Virus record (IMG/VR): IMGVR_UViG_3300020156_000050
Coordinates: 1 to 42,155 of that record
Strand: one strand, 5' to 3'
DNA length: 42,155 nucleotides
Origin: a virus
A program made the translations under genes and the position numbers. The stretch's first letter is position 1; every line of letters starts with the position of its first letter. The notes beneath the pieces are model-generated. The model was not told where the DNA came from. It did not search any database and saw only the letters and a program-made list of their open reading frames with translations. Below are positions 26,398-35,268 of the stretch, piece after piece.

Positions 26398-28350
26398 TCA
26401 GGTCTTGATGATGTAGTTCAGCACCCGGTAGGGCTGGAGGTTCCCGGAGTCACCCGACCCGGTCACCTCGGTGTAGTCCCAGGAGTTCTGCATGGTGAAC
26501 GCACCGTTGCCGCCCGAGGGGCCGGCCACAGCCTGGATATCGGGGCTGAAGTGCACGTTGCCGCCCGCGCCCCAGATGAAGGGGTAGGCGTGCTGGTCGT
26601 TGCGGCCGAGGACGTGCTGGTGGGCCTGCAGGTCCTTGTGGCCCCCGGCCTCGCCGAGCGCGTTGAACTGCTCCTGCGACCCGTCCTGCCCGACCGGCAC
26701 GCGCCCGCGCATGTCCGGCACGACGAACGTCGTGGAGTTGGCGACGCCCCCGACGGAGAAACGCAGGGTGTGCGTCCCCGACTGGGTCCCCGACGTGTTG
26801 ATCGCCGGGCCCCCGCGGGTGGCAGAGAGGGAGAAGGTGTTGGCGGTCGCCGAGGTCACGTAGTAGGTGGTGTTGGCCGCCAGGCCGGTCGGCAGCGCTC
26901 CCGTGGTCGTGAAGAAGACGGCGGCGCCGTTGCTCAGCCCGTGGGCGGTGCGGGTCACCACCGCTGGGCTGGCCACCGACACGGTGGCGGTGCCCACAAC
27001 CGGGTTGAGGGCCGCGAAGAGGGCGGCGTAGGTGGTCCGGCTCACGGACTGCCCCTGCATGAGGAGCCAGCCCGCGCGGGCGGTCGGGAGGGCGGTCAGC
27101 TTGACGTCGCCCGTCTCGGCGAAGGCACCGTCGGGCTTGTTGGAGACGTCCGCCCAGTCCACGCCCTGGCCGACGAGGCGCTCGACCTGGCCGACGCGCT
27201 TCTCCACCTCGCGGACCTTGCTCGCGATCTTGGCGTCGAAGCTGAACCCCACGGGGTCGCCCACGGTGGCCTGGCGGAGGACGCCGGCGGGCCCGATGCT
27301 CACGGCCACCTGGGTGACGAGAGCGGTCGTCTCCTGGCCGTCGACCACCACGGTGATGCGATCGCCGCGGTACCAGTCGCGACCGAGAGCCATGCCGGGG
27401 GTGTCGCTCGGAACTACCTTGAGGCTGTTGACGGTGGAGCCCTGCTCGGCGAGAATCTCCTCGCCGGCCTGGAGGAGCTCGTCGGGGTCGTCGGTGTTGC
27501 GCTGGTCCTTGACGACCTCCCAGCGGAGGTTCCAGGCAGCGACCTCGGCGGCCGCCTCGGCGGAGGTGACGCTCAGGATGGTCCGCTCGGCCCCCTCGCC
27601 CTGGCCCATGACCAGGACCTCCGACGCCGAGGGCGCGGTGAAGCCGAGCTCGTTGGACTCGAGGCCGCCGTTCCTGATGTCGAGGCGCACCTCGCCGGTC
27701 TTGTCCTGCGGCTCGTAGACGTCGAAGGCGACGCCGTCGCCCGACTGGCGGAACTCCCAGCCGAGGCCGGCGGCGGTGCCCAGGGACGAGAGGAGGTCGC
27801 CCAGCACGTCGAAGCGGCTGGAGCACTTGACGTCAGCGCCGCGGAGGCTGTTCGCCGCGATCGACAGCCAGGGGTAGCGACGGGCCGGGATGGCAGTCGA
27901 GCCAGCGTTCAGCTGGACCGCGAGCTTCATCACGGTCTCGCCGTTGCCGGACTGCTCCCAGTAGCCCGCCGTCTGCGCGGTCGCGGGGCTGGCGGGGTCG
28001 CCGTACACGCGCGTTGCGGCGGCCACGACGTTGTCGTCCACGCCGGTCACCAGCCAGGTGCCCACGGGGTCGGCGCCGTCCTGGCTCAGGCGGGCCGAGC
28101 GCATGCGGCCGGAGAAGATGCGGTACTTGTGGACCCCCGCCTCCACCCAGTGCTCGGTGACGACGATGCCGGAGCCCTTCTCCTTGAGGGCCGGCAGGAG
28201 GACGTGCTCGGCCGGGAGCTTGAGCTCCCAGGAGCCGACGCCGTTGTGGACGTCCACGAACTTGAGGTCGGTGTACTCCGGGGCGATCTGGCCGACACGC
28301 TGGAAGTCGCGGTCCCTGACCTCGATCGTGAAGTCGGCAGTCTCGCTCAT
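26398..28350 (-). CDS. Minor tail protein, Gp37-like with C-terminal collar domain
   Basis: 650 residues. The N-terminal ~380 residues (IEVRDRDFQRVGQIAPEYTD; GSGIVVTEHWVEAGVHKYRIF) match the siphovirus ReqiPepy6 Gp37-like tail protein family. A collar/Mdp-like segment follows from about 420 (GWLLMQGQSVSRTTYAALFA), with PDMRGRVPVGQD and the terminal LQPYRVLNYIIKT typical of tail-collar proteins; an Ig-like insert (about 455-525) sits between. A fusion of tail-hub and fibre-tip functions. Confidence 0.75.
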   Translation of the reverse strand: MSETADFTIEVRDRDFQRVGQIAPEYTDLKFVDVHNGVGSWELKLPAEHVLLPALKEKGSGIVVTEHWVEAGVHKYRIFSGRMRSARLSQDGADPVGTWLVTGVDDNVVAAATRVYGDPASPATAQTAGYWEQSGNGETVMKLAVQLNAGSTAIPARRYPWLSIAANSLRGADVKCSSRFDVLGDLLSSLGTAAGLGWEFRQSGDGVAFDVYEPQDKTGEVRLDIRNGGLESNELGFTAPSASEVLVMGQGEGAERTILSVTSAEAAAEVAAWNLRWEVVKDQRNTDDPDELLQAGEEILAEQGSTVNSLKVVPSDTPGMALGRDWYRGDRITVVVDGQETTALVTQVAVSIGPAGVLRQATVGDPVGFSFDAKIASKVREVEKRVGQVERLVGQGVDWADVSNKPDGAFAETGDVKLTALPTARAGWLLMQGQSVSRTTYAALFAALNPVVGTATVSVASPAVVTRTAHGLSNGAAVFFTTTGALPTGLAANTTYYVTSATANTFSLSATRGGPAINTSGTQSGTHTLRFSVGGVANSTTFVVPDMRGRVPVGQDGSQEQFNALGEAGGHKDLQAHQHVLGRNDQHAYPFIWGAGGNVHFSPDIQAVAGPSGGNGAFTMQNSWDYTEVTGSGDSGNLQPYRVLNYIIKT

Positions 28351-29204
28351 CAGTACATGACCTCCCGGCGCTCGGGGTAGACGGCCTGGATAGAGGTGGC
28401 CGTGGTGGCGTCCGCCATGGAGACGTCCACGATGGACGTCCCGGGCGGGAACTCAAGGAACCAGGGGGCCGGGCCCAGAGCGGTGTAGAGGTTGGCGCCG
28501 TTCTGGTCCTTGATGGTCCAGCCGCCGTCCTCGAACTTGATCGTGACGACGCCGCCCACCGGGATGGAGTAGTCCTCCAGCACCAGGCCCCGGCCGCCGA
28601 TCGTGATCGAGAGGCCCGAGCCCGGACCGGTGATGGTCCAGGTCGGGCGGCTCGCCACGTCGCCGACGTTGTTCACGACCACCTGGCCCTGCGCGACCGA
28701 GCTCGAGACGTGGAGCTCCGCGAGCTCGGGCAGGAGCGGGTCGCCGAGGGCGGGCTTGACGGTGAGGGACTGGAACTGGACGGAGGTCCAGTAGGGGTCG
28801 GGGCACTTGAGGACGATCGGCATGTCCGCCTGGCGGGTCGGGTTGTTCCCGTACTGCCCGGACGCGCCGGCCTCGTAGACCGCGTCGATGTAGTACGACC
28901 GGCCGTCGTCGTAGTCCATGAAGACCTTGAAGGGCTCGCGGATCGTGCCCGCCAGCCGGCGGAGCAGGAGCTCCACCGCCGCACGGGACATGCCGAAGGC
29001 CGAGATGGGGATGACCAGCTCACGCTGCACCCGGCGGGTGCCCCGGAGGCGCGCACCGTCGGCCGCGCCCTCGAACCACGAGTTGATGACGGGCACCATG
29101 CCCCACCCCGACCCGCCCGGACGGCGCATGAGCTCGTCGGGCGAGTCGAGGAGGGTGACGGACTGACCGTTGGCGCCCACGAGGCGGATAGTCGCGTCAA
29201 TCAT
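28350..29204 (-). CDS. Distal tail protein (Dit-like)
   Basis: 284 residues, mostly beta. Position right after the tape measure and the layout (ELVIPISAFGMSRAAVELLL; FKVFMDYDDGRSYYIDAVY; C-terminal galectin-like sheet) fit siphophage distal tail proteins that join tail tube to baseplate. Coupled by ATGA to the tape measure gene. Confidence 0.7.
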   Translation of the reverse strand: MIDATIRLVGANGQSVTLLDSPDELMRRPGGSGWGMVPVINSWFEGAADGARLRGTRRVQRELVIPISAFGMSRAAVELLLRRLAGTIREPFKVFMDYDDGRSYYIDAVYEAGASGQYGNNPTRQADMPIVLKCPDPYWTSVQFQSLTVKPALGDPLLPELAELHVSSSVAQGQVVVNNVGDVASRPTWTITGPGSGLSITIGGRGLVLEDYSIPVGGVVTIKFEDGGWTIKDQNGANLYTALGPAPWFLEFPPGTSIVDVSMADATTATSIQAVYPERREVMY

Positions 29205-31978
29205 GGCAGGAATACCTCCGCGCGGTTGGCGAACGTCTCGAGCTCCTGCGAGGGAGTCGAGCCGAGGGGTGCATGGTTCTCGAAGATGATCGTGCGGCCG
29301 TCCGGGACGTCGTCGTAGTCGGGGTTGACCTGCGCGCCCTCAGGGAGGTTGAGCAGCTCGGGGCCCCGCTCGCCGACGACGGTGTAGCCGGCACGAGTGA
29401 CCGTGCCCCCGTTCATCAGCCCCGGCAGCACGCCGCCGTCGCGCATGGCGAGGTGGACGTGGTTGTAGTGCTGGGCCTTCACCGCCGGCGACCAGCCCGC
29501 GAAGGGCTTGCCGTTCAGCAGCTGGCGCGAGCCGGCCGGGGTGTAGATGAGCTCGGAGGCGTTCGGGAACATGCGCGCCAGGGCATTGAACGTGTTCATG
29601 CTGGCCGGCACCACGTCGATCGCGCGCCCGAGGGCGTGGTACGACTGACCGCCGTTGACGGTCCTGGAGCCGGGGCGGAAGCCCGACGTCATGACAGCGC
29701 CGGGGAGCGCCGCCTTGACGACGTTCCACATGTTCTGCCAGCCCATGCCCTTGGTGCCCTTGCCCGCGCCGCCAGGCGCCTGGAAGAGCTTGGACGCGCC
29801 CTTCACCATGTTGGTGACGAGCCCGCCCACCGTCTTGCCGAAGACGCCGTCGCCGGCGCCCGACATGAGGGGCTGGATGATGCCCTGGACCACGTGCTTC
29901 TGGATCGCGCCGGCCGGGTCGCTCAGGAACTCCCAGGCCACGTTGGCGGCCCCGGTGATGTTGTCCCAGACGTCGCCGGCGAAGCCCATGACGTGGCCCC
30001 AGACGCCGCCGTCCTTGAACCCGAGGGACCCGCTGCGGGCCATCCGGTTCAGGCGGTCGACGCCGGCCTTCCCGCCGACAAGGCGGGTGAACTCCGGGCG
30101 CATGATCGCCTCGCCACCGGAGAGCGCGAGCCCGCCGGCCGTAGGCGACCAGAACTGGTGGACGTCCCGGCCCGGCGTGTAGCCGGGCATGACGCCACCG
30201 GACGCGAACTTCACGAGCTCCGCCTTGGGGAGCTTCATGTCGTTCAGGCCCAGAGTACCCACCATATCGTTCCAGAAGGAACGGAGGCCGTTGTTCCAGA
30301 CAGTGTCCAGGACGAAGTTGATCGGGACCGCGGCAGCCTTCTTGATGCCGTCCCACGCCGTGCCGATCGCCTTGGCGACGTTCTCGAACGCCTTGCCGAT
30401 CAGGTCGATGCCGACCTTGAAGGGCGAGAAGACGTTCTGGTCGATCCAGTTCCACACCGTCTGGAGGACGGTGCCGATGGCCTCGAAGGCCGGCTTCACG
30501 AAGGTCTCGTAGAGGATGCGGAAGCCGAGGCCGAGGAGGTTCAGCTTGTCGGTGATCCAGTCGACCACCGGCTTGATGACGTACGTCCAGATCCAGTTGA
30601 AGATGTCGCCGATGGCCTTGAACATCGGCTGGACGGCGTTCGTGTAGAGCCACATGGCCACCGCTCCCCAGAAGCGGAAGTAGTTGACCACGAGGTCCAC
30701 GATGGGCTTGATGATGTAGGTCCAGAGCCAGGTGAAGACCTCGCCGATGCCCTTGAACACCGGCTGGAGGACGTTCTCCCAGACCCACGTGAAGACGGCC
30801 GAGATGTTGGTCCAGGCCTCGCCGAGGAAGCGGGTGAACTCAGCCCACACCGCCCGGCCCAGCTCGGTCTGCGTGAAGAAGTAGATGAGGCCGCCCACCA
30901 GAGCCGCGATCGCGGTGACGATCAGCATGATGGGGTTGGCGTTCATCACGAGGTTGAACGCGGCCTGGACGCCCGTGGCGATCTTGGTCGTCGCCAGGAA
31001 CTTGGCGAGCCCGCCGGCGGCAGCAATGTTCGCCGCGATATTGATCGCGCCGAAGCCCGCCGCCACGATCCCCAGGCCGATCCCGATGGGCGCGATCCAG
31101 GTGAGGTTGTTCTCGATCCAGTCGATGGCCGGCACGACGGCGCCGAAGGCCTCCGAGATGGCACCCGTCACGACCGTGAACGCCGGAGCGAGCCGCTCGA
31201 GGATCGCGGCACCGACCTTGACGACGCTCGCCTGCATGTTGCCGAGCGCGCCCTCGAAGGTCGAGGTGCTCTGCGCAGCCTTGACGGCGACCGGGTCCGA
31301 GCCGAGCTCGAGGAGCGCGGCGTTGAACTCCTCCGAGGTAATCTCGCCCTTGGACATGGCCTCGCGGAAGTTCCCGACGAAGGCGCCGTTCTTCTCGAGG
31401 GCCTGCTGGATCTTACCGCTCGCGCCGGGGATGGCGTCGGCGAGCTGGTTCCAGTTCTCGGCCGTGAGCTTGCCCTGGCCGGCGGTCTGGGTGATGACCA
31501 TGCCGACGGACTTGAACGTCTCGGCGTTGCCGCCGGCGATCGCGTTGAGGTTACCCCCGGCCTCCGCCAGCTTGTCGAAGTCCTTGACCCCGTTGGAGGC
31601 CAGCTGCGACGTGATGTTGCGGATATCCGTCAGGTTGTAGATCGTGCGATCGGCGTAGGCCTGGGTCGACTTGGTGAGCTGCTTGATGTTCTTGTCGGAG
31701 ACATCGGCGAACTCGAGGGTGGAGCGGAACTTCTTGGTGGAGTCGACCTGCGCGGCCATCTCGCCGACAAGGTTCTTGATGCCGGCGAGGGCGGAGGCCG
31801 CCATGGGGGCAACGATACCGGCCACGGCGCCGGCCATCGCACCGCCGAAGCGCTTGCCCGAGTCCCGGCCCGCCTTCTCGACGTCGCTGCCGAGCTCCTT
31901 GGAGATGACGCCCTGCGCGCCCTCGAACGAGGGGACGAGGCGCACCCACGCGGTTGCAATCTCGACGCCAGTGGGCAT
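29201..31978 (-). CDS. Tape measure protein with C-terminal M15-like peptidase
   Basis: 925 residues; the longest gene, as expected for tail length control. Residues 1-260 are the tape-measure domain (KQLTKSTQAYADRTIYNLTD). Several transmembrane-like segments lie near 270-365. Residues about 385-530 hold repeated W-rich units of the form W-x-x-x-I-KP-x-x-D. Residues about 740-865 form a peptidase M15-type domain: SGFRPGS, SYHALGRAIDVV (H, D) and HYNHVHLA (H-x-H). This would be a virion wall-cutting activity used at DNA entry. Confidence 0.9.
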   Translation of the reverse strand: MPTGVEIATAWVRLVPSFEGAQGVISKELGSDVEKAGRDSGKRFGGAMAGAVAGIVAPMAASALAGIKNLVGEMAAQVDSTKKFRSTLEFADVSDKNIKQLTKSTQAYADRTIYNLTDIRNITSQLASNGVKDFDKLAEAGGNLNAIAGGNAETFKSVGMVITQTAGQGKLTAENWNQLADAIPGASGKIQQALEKNGAFVGNFREAMSKGEITSEEFNAALLELGSDPVAVKAAQSTSTFEGALGNMQASVVKVGAAILERLAPAFTVVTGAISEAFGAVVPAIDWIENNLTWIAPIGIGLGIVAAGFGAINIAANIAAAGGLAKFLATTKIATGVQAAFNLVMNANPIMLIVTAIAALVGGLIYFFTQTELGRAVWAEFTRFLGEAWTNISAVFTWVWENVLQPVFKGIGEVFTWLWTYIIKPIVDLVVNYFRFWGAVAMWLYTNAVQPMFKAIGDIFNWIWTYVIKPVVDWITDKLNLLGLGFRILYETFVKPAFEAIGTVLQTVWNWIDQNVFSPFKVGIDLIGKAFENVAKAIGTAWDGIKKAAAVPINFVLDTVWNNGLRSFWNDMVGTLGLNDMKLPKAELVKFASGGVMPGYTPGRDVHQFWSPTAGGLALSGGEAIMRPEFTRLVGGKAGVDRLNRMARSGSLGFKDGGVWGHVMGFAGDVWDNITGAANVAWEFLSDPAGAIQKHVVQGIIQPLMSGAGDGVFGKTVGGLVTNMVKGASKLFQAPGGAGKGTKGMGWQNMWNVVKAALPGAVMTSGFRPGSRTVNGGQSYHALGRAIDVVPASMNTFNALARMFPNASELIYTPAGSRQLLNGKPFAGWSPAVKAQHYNHVHLAMRDGGVLPGLMNGGTVTRAGYTVVGERGPELLNLPEGAQVNPDYDDVPDGRTIIFENHAPLGSTPSQELETFANRAEVFLP

Positions 31979-32023
31979 GGGAACTCCCGACTTTCAGGGG
32001 TGGCGGATGAGCGCGCGAGGCGC

Positions 32024-32029
32024 TAGAGT
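32024..32029 (+). promoter_or_regulatory. -10 box (TAGAGT) for the plus-strand gene at 32064
   Basis: AGGCGC-TAGAGT-AGAGAT mirrors the 8320 and 15658 promoters, but here an AAGGAGA ribosome site follows, giving a short leader. Confidence 0.58.
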
Positions 32030-32063
32030 AGAGATATCAAGTCAACCACGAAGGAGACCGATC

Positions 32064-32270
32064 ATGGCTAGGAACTTCCGCACAGAGGACGAGGCGATCG
32101 CCTACGAGATGTCCCTGTACAGCTTCACCGGCCCGCACTTCCACACGGAGCACCCGCGGGACGAGGCCGGCGAGTTAACCCGCGAGACCCACATGGTCAC
32201 GGACCGCTGGGGCAACCAGTACGAGGACTTCGTGACGATCCAGGTCCCCTGCGAGGGATGCTGGCTGTAG
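32064..32270 (+). CDS. Small plus-strand protein inside the tail operon (moron-like)
   Basis: 68 residues (MARNFRTEDEAIAYEM onward), acidic with several His, ending VPCEGCWL (a CxxC that could bind metal). AAGGAGA precedes the ATG by 7 bases. Inserted on the opposite strand between tape measure and chaperone genes, with its own promoter and a terminator. No family recognised. Confidence 0.7.
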   Translation: MARNFRTEDEAIAYEMSLYSFTGPHFHTEHPRDEAGELTRETHMVTDRWGNQYEDFVTIQVPCEGCWL

Positions 32271-32276
32271 ACGAGG

Positions 32277-32311
32277 GAAGCCCCCGGCCGAGTCATTCGG
32301 TCGGGGGCTTC
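32277..32311. terminator. Bidirectional hairpin terminator
   Basis: A 15-bp stem with one G-T (GAAGCCCCCGGCCGA and its complement) and a 5-base loop, between the convergent stops at 32270 and 32293; its right arm overlaps the end of the chaperone gene. T-rich on the plus-strand side. Confidence 0.78.
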
Positions 32312-33002
32312 TTCGCGCGCTTCCTGCGCTTGGACTTGCGGCCGTCCCACCAGTCGGCGAACTGACTGATCGGGATGGCGCCCTTGCCGAGCACAGTGGC
32401 CTTGGGCTTCTCCCACGGACGCGGGATGCGCTTGGGCTTCTGGGCAGACCGCCGACCCGCGCGCTGCCAGTTGGCCATCGCGAGGTGGTCGGCGGCGATC
32501 GCCATGAGCTGGGCCTCGATCGTCCACGCGGGGCCGTGGAGCTCCCGCGCGAGGGCGGACGCGGTCTCGGCCTGCACGTGCTTGACGAAGGCGGAGAGGT
32601 CGTACCAGGTGAAGGCCTCGGTGCCGAGCGACTCCAGAGTGAGCCCCCGCACGAGCAGGTCGTACTGCAGAGCCTGCCGTGCGGGGGGCCGGCTCAGGAC
32701 GTCTCGGTGGAGGCCGAGGATTCCCCCACGGAGAGCCCGCTGTCCTCCTGCCAGGCCTCCATGAGCGCCATGAGCTGCTCCTGGTCGAGGGCGCGCACGG
32801 CCTCGCGGGCCTCGCCCTGCCCGAGAATCTCGAGAATGTCGGTGATGGCGACCTCCTCACCCTTCAGGGAGAGGGTCTCGACCTGGCCGACGCTGAGGTA
32901 CTTGGCCTTCGGGATCGAGTAGGTCTTGCGGTCGCCGGGGACCTTGAACTGGAACTGGTTCTGCTTGATGGAGCGCTTGCTCGCGGGAACTTCGAACGCC
33001 AT
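32293..33002 (-). CDS. Tail assembly chaperone, long frameshift product (GT)
   Basis: The short chaperone reading frame stops at 32694, but the -1 frame is open from before the slip site through to 32293 (LHRDVLSRPPARQALQYDLL, then GLTLESLGTEAF). A -1 shift at 32721-32727 would give one protein of about 236 residues. This gpG/gpGT arrangement just upstream of the tape measure is conserved in siphophages and the product chaperones tail assembly around the tape measure. Confidence 0.75.
32694..33002 (-). CDS. Tail assembly chaperone, short product (G)
   Basis: 102 residues: beta-rich N-terminus (KVPGDRKTYSIPKAKYLSV), a helix-rich acidic C-terminus (AREAVRALDQEQLMALMEAW) ending SSASTETS. Position between major tail protein and tape measure and the overlapping -1 frame identify it as the gpG-like chaperone. 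Confidence 0.8.
   Translation of the reverse strand: MAFEVPASKRSIKQNQFQFKVPGDRKTYSIPKAKYLSVGQVETLSLKGEEVAITDILEILGQGEAREAVRALDQEQLMALMEAWQEDSGLSVGESSASTETS
32721..32727 (-). promoter_or_regulatory. -1 ribosomal frameshift slippery site
   Basis: GGGGGAA in the minus strand, read GGG-GAA in the short frame and GGG-GGA after slipping one base back. It lies 27 bases before the short frame's TGA and is the only suitable heptamer in the overlap. Confidence 0.68.
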
Positions 33003-33046
33003 GGCGGGAGCCTTTCGTCTTGGGTGGGTCGGGAGCCTAGGAGGTT

Positions 33047-33081
33047 ACCTGGGGGGACGGGCTCCCGTCGTCCCCCCAGGT
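33047..33081 (-). terminator. Hairpin after the major tail protein gene
   Basis: An 11-bp stem (ACCTGGGGGGA / TCCCCCCAGGT) with a further 4-bp inner stem, between the major tail protein stop and the chaperone gene. A partial terminator here would keep tail-tube transcript high relative to downstream genes. Confidence 0.65.
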
Positions 33082-33087
33082 GGTGGA

Positions 33088-33678
33088 TCAGACGCCGGTC
33101 GAGAAGACGCCGTCGTCCGTGTAGATGTAGATGTTCTGGCCGTCCTCGTCGGGGTAGGTGGCCAGCTCGACGGGCAGCGTGATGGCGCCCGTGGCGGTGA
33201 GGGGAATCTCGCCGCGGCTGACGACCTGGCCCTTGGGGACCACGACCAGCACGCGCCGGTCGCCGTCCTTGACCTTGAAGACCCAGCGCTTGGTCTCGAG
33301 CTCGTTCTTGCCGAGGCTCATGCGCATCTGCGTGCCCGTGGTCGAGGTGGCGGCCGCGATGTCGACGTTGTCGTCACCGAAGTAGTTCCGCGCAGCGCCG
33401 GCCGAGAGCTCGAGGTGGGTCCACGAGATGGTGCCCGTGAACTCGGTGAGGATGCGGCGGATCTCCGCGCCCGACCAGTCCTTGATGGACTCGGTCGTGT
33501 CCTCGGGGGTGATGGTCACGCCGTCCTCGGACACGTAGCCCGAGTCGGTCAGACCAGCGAGGTCGACGTCATCGATGAACTCGGCGGCGGGGACGTCCGT
33601 GGTCGCGCCGGACAGGATCGCGCCGGTGACAGACTGATCCGGGGCGCCGACGAACACGTTGTTTGCGTTGACAGGCAT
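33088..33678 (-). CDS. Major tail (tube) protein
   Basis: 196 residues, beta-rich with few Cys (ITPEDTTESIKDWSGAE; TGTISWTHLEL). Size, strong AAGGAGA site, position between tail terminator and chaperones, and the terminator after it all indicate the tail tube subunit. Confidence 0.82.
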   Translation of the reverse strand: MPVNANNVFVGAPDQSVTGAILSGATTDVPAAEFIDDVDLAGLTDSGYVSEDGVTITPEDTTESIKDWSGAEIRRILTEFTGTISWTHLELSAGAARNYFGDDNVDIAAATSTTGTQMRMSLGKNELETKRWVFKVKDGDRRVLVVVPKGQVVSRGEIPLTATGAITLPVELATYPDEDGQNIYIYTDDGVFSTGV

Positions 33679-33694
33679 AGTAGCCAGTCTCCTT

Positions 33695-34093
33695 TCAGAG
33701 GTTGACGACCCGCCGGCGAGCTGCCGGAGCGATCGTTGTGATGTACCGCTTGTGCGTCGGCACGGACGGCAGAGGGTAGTTCTGGGGCAGGCCCACGAAC
33801 CGGATACGGGACACCGCGACGTCACCGATGCGCCCGCGGCTGCGGACGGCATACTGGAGACGGGCGAGGACGCTGTCGAGCGCCTCCCTAGCGGAGGTCT
33901 CGCGCAGCCCAAAAGCCTCGATCGTGACGAACGGCTCGTCCTGCACGATGTTCAGCTCAGAGCCCCCGGTCGCGAGGACGCGGAGGAAGAGTGCCGGCTT
34001 CTCAGCCGGGATGGAGGTGCCGACCGTCCAGAGCGGGGAGAGCTCATCGATGACGGCCTGCTCGATGTCGGTGGGAATCAGGAGCTGGTCCAC
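33695..34093 (-). CDS. Tail terminator protein
   Basis: 132 residues; layout (IPTDIEQAVIDELSPLW; FLRVLATGGSELNIVQDEPF; EALDSVLARLQYAV) matches siphophage tail terminator/gpU-like proteins that cap the tail tube. Located immediately before the major tail protein, as usual. Confidence 0.7.
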   Translation of the reverse strand: MDQLLIPTDIEQAVIDELSPLWTVGTSIPAEKPALFLRVLATGGSELNIVQDEPFVTIEAFGLRETSAREALDSVLARLQYAVRSRGRIGDVAVSRIRFVGLPQNYPLPSVPTHKRYITTIAPAARRRVVNL

Positions 34094-34094
34094 G

Positions 34095-34358
34095 TCACCT
34101 CCCGCGATCGAGCGCGCGCATGAGCGCGTTGTTCTCCGCCGACGCGAGGCGCGCGGCGTGGTTGGCGGTCCGCACGACCGTCTGGGCGCGGTCGTAGCCG
34201 AGGAAGCTGTCGACCGCCCACTCCTCGCCGTTGTCCCTCGGGAGGCCGGCCTCGATGGCGTGGCCCCTGCGGGTGAGGTCGGCCTGCACGCCCGGGGACT
34301 TGAGGAGGGCGACCACGCCGGCGGGGTTCATGCGGATCTTCGTGACCGCGCCCACCAT
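34095..34358 (-). CDS. HK97 gp10-like head-tail connection protein
   Basis: 87 residues: MNPAGVVALLKSPGVQADLT with a helical start and TANHAARLASAENNALMRAL at the end, like the gp10/minor tail-completion family. The start at 34358 is a TGATG overlap; an alternative GTG start lies four codons in. Confidence 0.65.
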   Translation of the reverse strand: MVGAVTKIRMNPAGVVALLKSPGVQADLTRRGHAIEAGLPRDNGEEWAVDSFLGYDRAQTVVRTANHAARLASAENNALMRALDRGR

Positions 34359-34687
34359 CAGCCGGCCCACCTCGAGAGGCGGATGACCATGTGGTCCAGG
34401 ACGCCGGAGCCCCACACCTCGGGGGCGCCGTTCACGCGGAACTCCCCGTCGGGGAGGACCAGCACGTCGTCGTCCTGCACGTCGCTGCCCGGCTGGGCCC
34501 AGACGGTCTTGACGACCTCGTAGCCGTTCCGGTTGATGACGTCCTCGGTGCCGGTGCCCGGCTGGGCGTCGCCGTAGATCGTGGCGGTGGCCGGCGTGCC
34601 GGTGTAGTCCCGCGTCTCGGAGCCGTGGTCGGAGACCATCGGGTACCGCCGGCGGGTGATCGGCTTGGCCATGAAGGACGGAAGCAT
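34358..34687 (-). CDS. Head-tail stopper-like protein
   Basis: 109 residues, mostly beta (DVQDDDVLVLPDGEFRVNG). Small beta proteins at this position in HK97-like gene orders are head-closure/stopper proteins. The start at 34687 forms a TGATG overlap with the preceding stop. Confidence 0.65.
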   Translation of the reverse strand: MLPSFMAKPITRRRYPMVSDHGSETRDYTGTPATATIYGDAQPGTGTEDVINRNGYEVVKTVWAQPGSDVQDDDVLVLPDGEFRVNGAPEVWGSGVLDHMVIRLSRWAG

Positions 34688-35235
34688 CAGGCCTCCTTGG
34701 GGAGGCGGTAGGAGTTGACGACCGCGAGGTCGCGCTCCAGCAGGCTCAGCCCGCCGGCGACGCCCGGGGCCGTGGTGGCCCAGCTCATCGCGACCTGGCC
34801 GGCCTGCTCGCGGGTGGCGCCCGTGGGGGAGCTCAGCGCGATCGAGGCGACCTGCAGCACGACCTGCTTGAGGTCGGCGGGCACAGCCTCGTAGCCCGAG
34901 TTGAAGACGACGACGACGCCGCCCCAGGACTCGGGGAAGTGGCCGCCCCTGCGCCGGAGGTTGCCGGTGCGGTGGGACCACTCGAAGTCGGTGACCGGGG
35001 ACCCGTCGACCTGGACGGACGCCACGGAGTTGACCCTCAGCGAGGGCAGGTACAGGACCGACCCACCGCCGTCGAGGGTCGCAGTCACGTCCTCGGCCGG
35101 CGCGATGTTCCACCCGCAGTAGCGGCGGATGGCCTCAGTCGCGCCATCGAGGACGAGCTGCGACCGCTCGTCGGACGGCGAGATAGCGCCCTTGGTGTAC
35201 GCCGAGAGCTCAGCAGGAGTCGCGAACGCAACCAT
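34687..35235 (-). CDS. Head-to-tail adaptor (HK97 gp6-like)
   Basis: 182 residues. Helical N-terminus with LVLDGATEAIRRYCGW, typical of gp6-like adaptors, and a following beta segment. Such proteins ring the portal and accept the stopper. Confidence 0.7.
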   Translation of the reverse strand: MVAFATPAELSAYTKGAISPSDERSQLVLDGATEAIRRYCGWNIAPAEDVTATLDGGGSVLYLPSLRVNSVASVQVDGSPVTDFEWSHRTGNLRRRGGHFPESWGGVVVVFNSGYEAVPADLKQVVLQVASIALSSPTGATREQAGQVAMSWATTAPGVAGGLSLLERDLAVVNSYRLPKEA

Positions 35236-35268
35236 GGGCAGGACCTCCTCAGGTCAGGATGAAGCGGA

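Noticed and set aside
25510-28380. Very long plus-strand open frame opposite the tail genes
   Set aside because: It is the complement of well-supported minus-strand tail genes; its composition is that of a GC-skew shadow frame.
29273-32026. Long plus-strand open frame opposite the tape measure gene
   Set aside because: Shadow of the tape measure reading frame; no promoter or ribosome site and low-complexity product.
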